Source of the DNA: Candidatus Aegiribacteria sp.
GTDB lineage: Bacteria; Fermentibacterota; Fermentibacteria; Fermentibacterales; JCC-6
Direction: 5' to 3'
NCBI GenBank assembly: GCA_030600975.1
Contig: JAUVUL010000055.1
Location: forward strand, 1-8,102
DNA: 8,102 nt
Of the stretch, positions 5,794 to 8,102 are shown in pieces. The position numbers and the translations under genes were made by a program. How positions within the stretch are numbered: position 1 is the stretch's first letter; each line of letters begins with the position of its first letter. Under the pieces are notes generated by a model, which had not been told where the DNA came from, did no database searches, and saw nothing but the letters and a program-made list of their open reading frames with translations.

Positions 5794-7518
5794 CTAGATT
5801 TGCCAGATCCTATGATAGGCAGTGTCTCCAAATCGCGTTTGCCTCAACATAATAGAGTCTACATTCCAGGTGTTCGAGTTTGATCTCACTAAGCCGACAA
5901 GCTCCTGAGTAATTCGGATCTCTGACTCCGAGAGAAGCTTTAGTTTCTCATCAAGCGGTGAGTTACCAATACTTGAATTGAACTTCTCAGCAAGCAGAGT
6001 TAGGTTTCCTAATAGGTCCACATAGGGCTTGACTTCAGCTTTAGTGAGACCCCATCTACTTGGATTTCGTGGTAAGAGATGTTCTATATTGACGTTATCG
6101 AAGTCAATACGATGCTCTCCGGTTTGACCAATTGCATTCAGTTTGGATAGAATGTAACTGATTAACCTTCGTTTGATACTTGAATCAACATATGAGACAA
6201 CAGCGAATTTTTCCTTAAACACCTCATACGATGGAACCTCTTGCTTAAGATCATTCACAAGTTGTGAGAATACCCTTGATATGCTAGCGTGAATTTTCTT
6301 TTCTGATCTCTCAGTTATTGCTTGCTCTATCGCACGGGCGTGCTTCGAATAGAGCTTCTCAACCTTGTTTCCCGGTTGCTTGCACACTACCGAGTATACA
6401 AATGTGAATTTCTCTATTATTTCAAACAACCTTGTAGGGTCGCTGCCAAGCTTATTGAGATTTCTAAGTATACTCAAGAAAAGTACATAGCACTGAGAAA
6501 CATTCATGAATCGTATTGCTTCTATTGATTGGAATATCTTGTCACCATGACGCATATTACTCCAATCCTCTTTGGCTCCTTCAATCAGCTGACTGAAGTG
6601 ATTCGAGGCTATACGGAGATCCTGTAGCAGCGCATTCCAGTTGGTAATCTTCCTCTTAATATCCCTAAAGAGATTCTTCTCAGTTACTGGTGGATACTTC
6701 GATAACCAATAGTACCGGATGAACTTCCTCATCTCTGTCTTTGTGTTCTGTACGTTACTGACAATTTCAGCCCACGTCTCTTTTGCTTCATCACGATCAT
6801 CTTGAGCTCGAATATGCTTGAATATCAAGTTCTTCAGGAGGTCAGCAATCGATAAATCAACACCCCTCGCGTTGGTTGTCTCAAATATTTCGTAAGCTGC
6901 ATCCTCACCTGTTATCTCTATTTTAATCACTGTTATTTTGGATATGTTATCTCTGAGATTGATGAGATACTCTTTCTTCTCATGTGGGCTAAGCTCTTCA
7001 AGATTCTCGGTGACTTTGCTGAGGAAGAATTCATAATTCTTCTTGATCTGCTTAGTTTCGGGTGTTTGGGGCTCTGATTCGGCTATAACAGCATCTTCAA
7101 ACTGTACATGATCCTTGAAGTACTCTCGAGCGCTTTCACTACATTGAATTAAATACGATTGAACTCCGTAATCGTCATCGTGAGCAATATGCTTCAATTG
7201 TATGCGCTTAGCCCATACAGGATCAAGTTCCTTGAACAGATCCCTAATAACAGCTAAAAGTATCGTTACAGTAATCATTCTTTGCTGACCATCAACGATC
7301 TCTATGTATCCAGTGTCTGCCTCAGTCTCATTATTCAGAATGAAAGATCCAAAGAAGTATGTATCCGTACTTGATGTCAGATCAAGCCAGAAATCAGTTA
7401 GTTGATCCTCATTCCAGGAGTATGGGCGTTGAAATCTAGGAACGATGAACTTCCCGTTTAAGAACATTACATCTCTCAAAGAATAGTCTTTCGCTTCGAA
7501 GTTCAATACATCCGGCAT
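5794..7518 (-). CDS. DUF262-DUF1524 protein, GmrSD-type modification-dependent restriction nuclease
   Basis: A 574-residue protein of the GmrSD fusion type, in which an NTP-hydrolysing ParB/Srx-like DUF262 domain is joined to an HNH-like DUF1524 nuclease; relatives include type IV enzymes against glucosylated-hydroxymethylcytosine phage DNA and phosphorothioation-linked SspE. Seen here: FIVPRFQRPYSW (about 24-35), IVDGQQR (74-80, the DUF262 signature), FETTNARGVDLSIADLL (212-228) and a long helical middle. The C-terminal NIEHLLP (477-483), GNLTLL (504-509) and KFN (Asn514) are the expected His-Asn nuclease motifs. The ATG at 7518 is preferred since GAGG lies six bases upstream; an ATG at 7536 would add six residues without a ribosome site. 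The gene stands alone with no modification genes nearby, is AT-rich relative to the left half, and its TAG abuts the tRNA-like locus. Which DNA modification it targets cannot be told from sequence. Confidence 0.88.
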   Translation of the reverse strand: MPDVLNFEAKDYSLRDVMFLNGKFIVPRFQRPYSWNEDQLTDFWLDLTSSTDTYFFGSFILNNETEADTGYIEIVDGQQRMITVTILLAVIRDLFKELDPVWAKRIQLKHIAHDDDYGVQSYLIQCSESAREYFKDHVQFEDAVIAESEPQTPETKQIKKNYEFFLSKVTENLEELSPHEKKEYLINLRDNISKITVIKIEITGEDAAYEIFETTNARGVDLSIADLLKNLIFKHIRAQDDRDEAKETWAEIVSNVQNTKTEMRKFIRYYWLSKYPPVTEKNLFRDIKRKITNWNALLQDLRIASNHFSQLIEGAKEDWSNMRHGDKIFQSIEAIRFMNVSQCYVLFLSILRNLNKLGSDPTRLFEIIEKFTFVYSVVCKQPGNKVEKLYSKHARAIEQAITERSEKKIHASISRVFSQLVNDLKQEVPSYEVFKEKFAVVSYVDSSIKRRLISYILSKLNAIGQTGEHRIDFDNVNIEHLLPRNPSRWGLTKAEVKPYVDLLGNLTLLAEKFNSSIGNSPLDEKLKLLSESEIRITQELVGLVRSNSNTWNVDSIMLRQTRFGDTAYHRIWQI

Positions 7519-7536
7519 GGTATTCCTCATTTCCAT

Positions 7537-7818
7537 TATGGATATGTGTATGATGTGATTGCTACTTTTGAGTTATTAATAAGTATGATAGCAGAGATCA
7601 ATATGAAGAACAATGGGTAAATATATCCAGGGGTTGAATCTATTAAGATACTGTCTAATTAGAGCTGTGTCGTCGGAACGATCTAACCTGTTCTAAAACA
7701 GTAGTATACAGTGCTATTCTTCAGCGCGACTTGGAGTCAGTGAATATTGGTAATATGAGAAAAAGACCTCATTCCCCATCCCGATGGCAGTTCTAATAGC
7801 ATCTATTACTATAGCGTT
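7537..7818. other. AT-rich region with no recognisable gene
   Basis: Besides the nuclease promoter this stretch has two short perfect inverted repeats: CTGTT-CTAA-AACAG (7688-7701) and TAATAG-CAT-CTATTA (7794-7808). I see no open frame with a ribosome site, no tRNA and no IS end. It reads like accessory or decayed intergenic DNA. Confidence 0.5.
7585..7613 (-). promoter_or_regulatory. Candidate promoter for the DUF262-DUF1524 gene
   Basis: On the minus strand TTGTTC (7608-7613) and TATCAT (7585-7590, five of six -10 matches) are 17 bases apart. Transcription would start near 7578, about 60 bases before the chosen ATG. The -35 is weak (three of six), suggesting low expression or a different factor. 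Confidence 0.38.
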
Positions 7819-8049
7819 CTAGAGTTCGAAATACCTCCACCACGGGGTACCAAACAGAATTAAAATCAGAAAAATCAGGATTCTTCTTTGTGAGAATACT
7901 GGCTCACTTATTTCAACTCCTGAAACTATTTTATGGATGTACTCCTCTGGAATATTGTTCTTGACCTGATATGTAAACATCTGTATACATAGCTCAAGAA
8001 TGATGGTGAGCCAATCATGAATGAATGCTTCACATAATGTGAATAACAC
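7819..8049 (-). CDS. Weak 76-codon frame, possible small tail-anchored protein
   Basis: The frame opens with GTG at 8049 and ends at TAG (7819-7821). Residues about 1-25 are hydrophobic with some polar positions, the middle is charged (QVKNNIPEEYIHK), and residues about 55-72 (RRILIFLILILFGTPWW) would make one membrane helix near the C-terminus after two arginines. No ribosome site precedes the GTG or the internal ATG, and no family is recognised. The start region overlaps a perfect palindrome (8029-8043). It could be a remnant or a chance frame; hydrophobic runs arise easily in AT-rich DNA. Confidence 0.25.
   Translation of the reverse strand: MLFTLCEAFIHDWLTIILELCIQMFTYQVKNNIPEEYIHKIVSGVEISEPVFSQRRILIFLILILFGTPWWRYFEL
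8029..8043. promoter_or_regulatory. Perfect 15-bp palindrome, candidate operator
   Basis: TTCACAT-A-ATGTGAA is perfectly symmetrical around one base. It contains TCACA/TGTGA half-sites in the opposite order to a CRP site, so it is not a standard CRP box. The size fits a dimeric regulator. It lies inside the start of the weak 7819-8049 frame and may regulate something beyond the window edge. Confidence 0.33.
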
Positions 8050-8102
8050 GGATCATGATTTGTAAGGCACCTGACCAGAGGCTGGGCTGTTGGGCGCTTC
8101 AC

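Noticed and set aside
5791..7823. GTTCTAGA occurs at 5791-5798 and 7816-7823, flanking the DUF262 gene like a target-site duplication.
   Set aside because: Many 8-base matches are expected by chance in 8 kb, there are no inverted ends or integrase nearby, and the copies have different flanks.
8089..8095. GTTGGGC near the right edge matches the integron attC core (GTTRRRY).
   Set aside because: No matching RYYYAAC partner or paired inner boxes at a suitable distance, and no integrase or cassette pattern; a 7-base degenerate match is expected by chance.

Overview
The window looks like a piece of a bacterial chromosome of moderate G+C content (my estimate is mid-40s percent, falling to roughly 40% across about 5800-8100). 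It probably comes from an anaerobic, poorly studied lineage. This is inferred from a low-potential ferredoxin-type protein, an amidase with a golvesin/Xly-like C-terminal domain, and a TPR protein ending in a Cys4 module often found on environmental signalling proteins. No rRNA or other marker gene is present, so the phylum cannot be fixed.

Layout. Positions 1-99 hold an open plus-strand frame that may be the 3' end of a gene starting outside the window. From 2410 down to 131 a minus-strand cluster of three genes reads from a good promoter (-35 TTGACA): a DUF937 protein, a secreted beta-propeller-like protein, and a secreted N-acetylmuramoyl-L-alanine amidase. The last two overlap by ATGA. 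The amidase ends in the middle of its C-terminal domain, with a +1 frame that continues the expected domain pattern, so it looks broken at the left junction. At 4065-2692 (minus) is a TPR / coiled-coil / Cys4 signalling protein, with its own promoter and an overlapping dyad at about 4211-4236. At 4482-5222 (plus) is a polyferredoxin-like protein with one canonical and one three-cysteine cluster motif plus a conserved cysteine-containing C-terminal domain.

Positions 5223-5719 hold no intact recognisable gene, only overlapping open frames that suggest a decayed coding region. Positions 5720-5793 fold as a degenerate tRNA-like cloverleaf (anticodon ACT, imperfect T stem, no encoded CCA). Its last base directly abuts the stop codon of a convergent 574-residue DUF262-DUF1524 protein (GmrSD-type modification-dependent restriction nuclease; 7518-5794, minus). 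That gene stands alone and is AT-rich, which suits a mobile defence gene parked at a tRNA site. From 7537 to 8102 there is no convincing gene. It contains the nuclease promoter, several small inverted repeats including a perfect 15-bp palindrome, and one weak 76-codon frame with a C-terminal hydrophobic segment.

Functionally the left half is envelope maintenance, the middle is sensing and redox, and the right is probable phage defence in accessory DNA. I do not see a clear multi-gene undescribed system. The most unusual items are the tRNA-like locus fused end to end with the restriction gene, the apparently broken amidase, and the catalytic-domain-free TPR-Cys4 protein.
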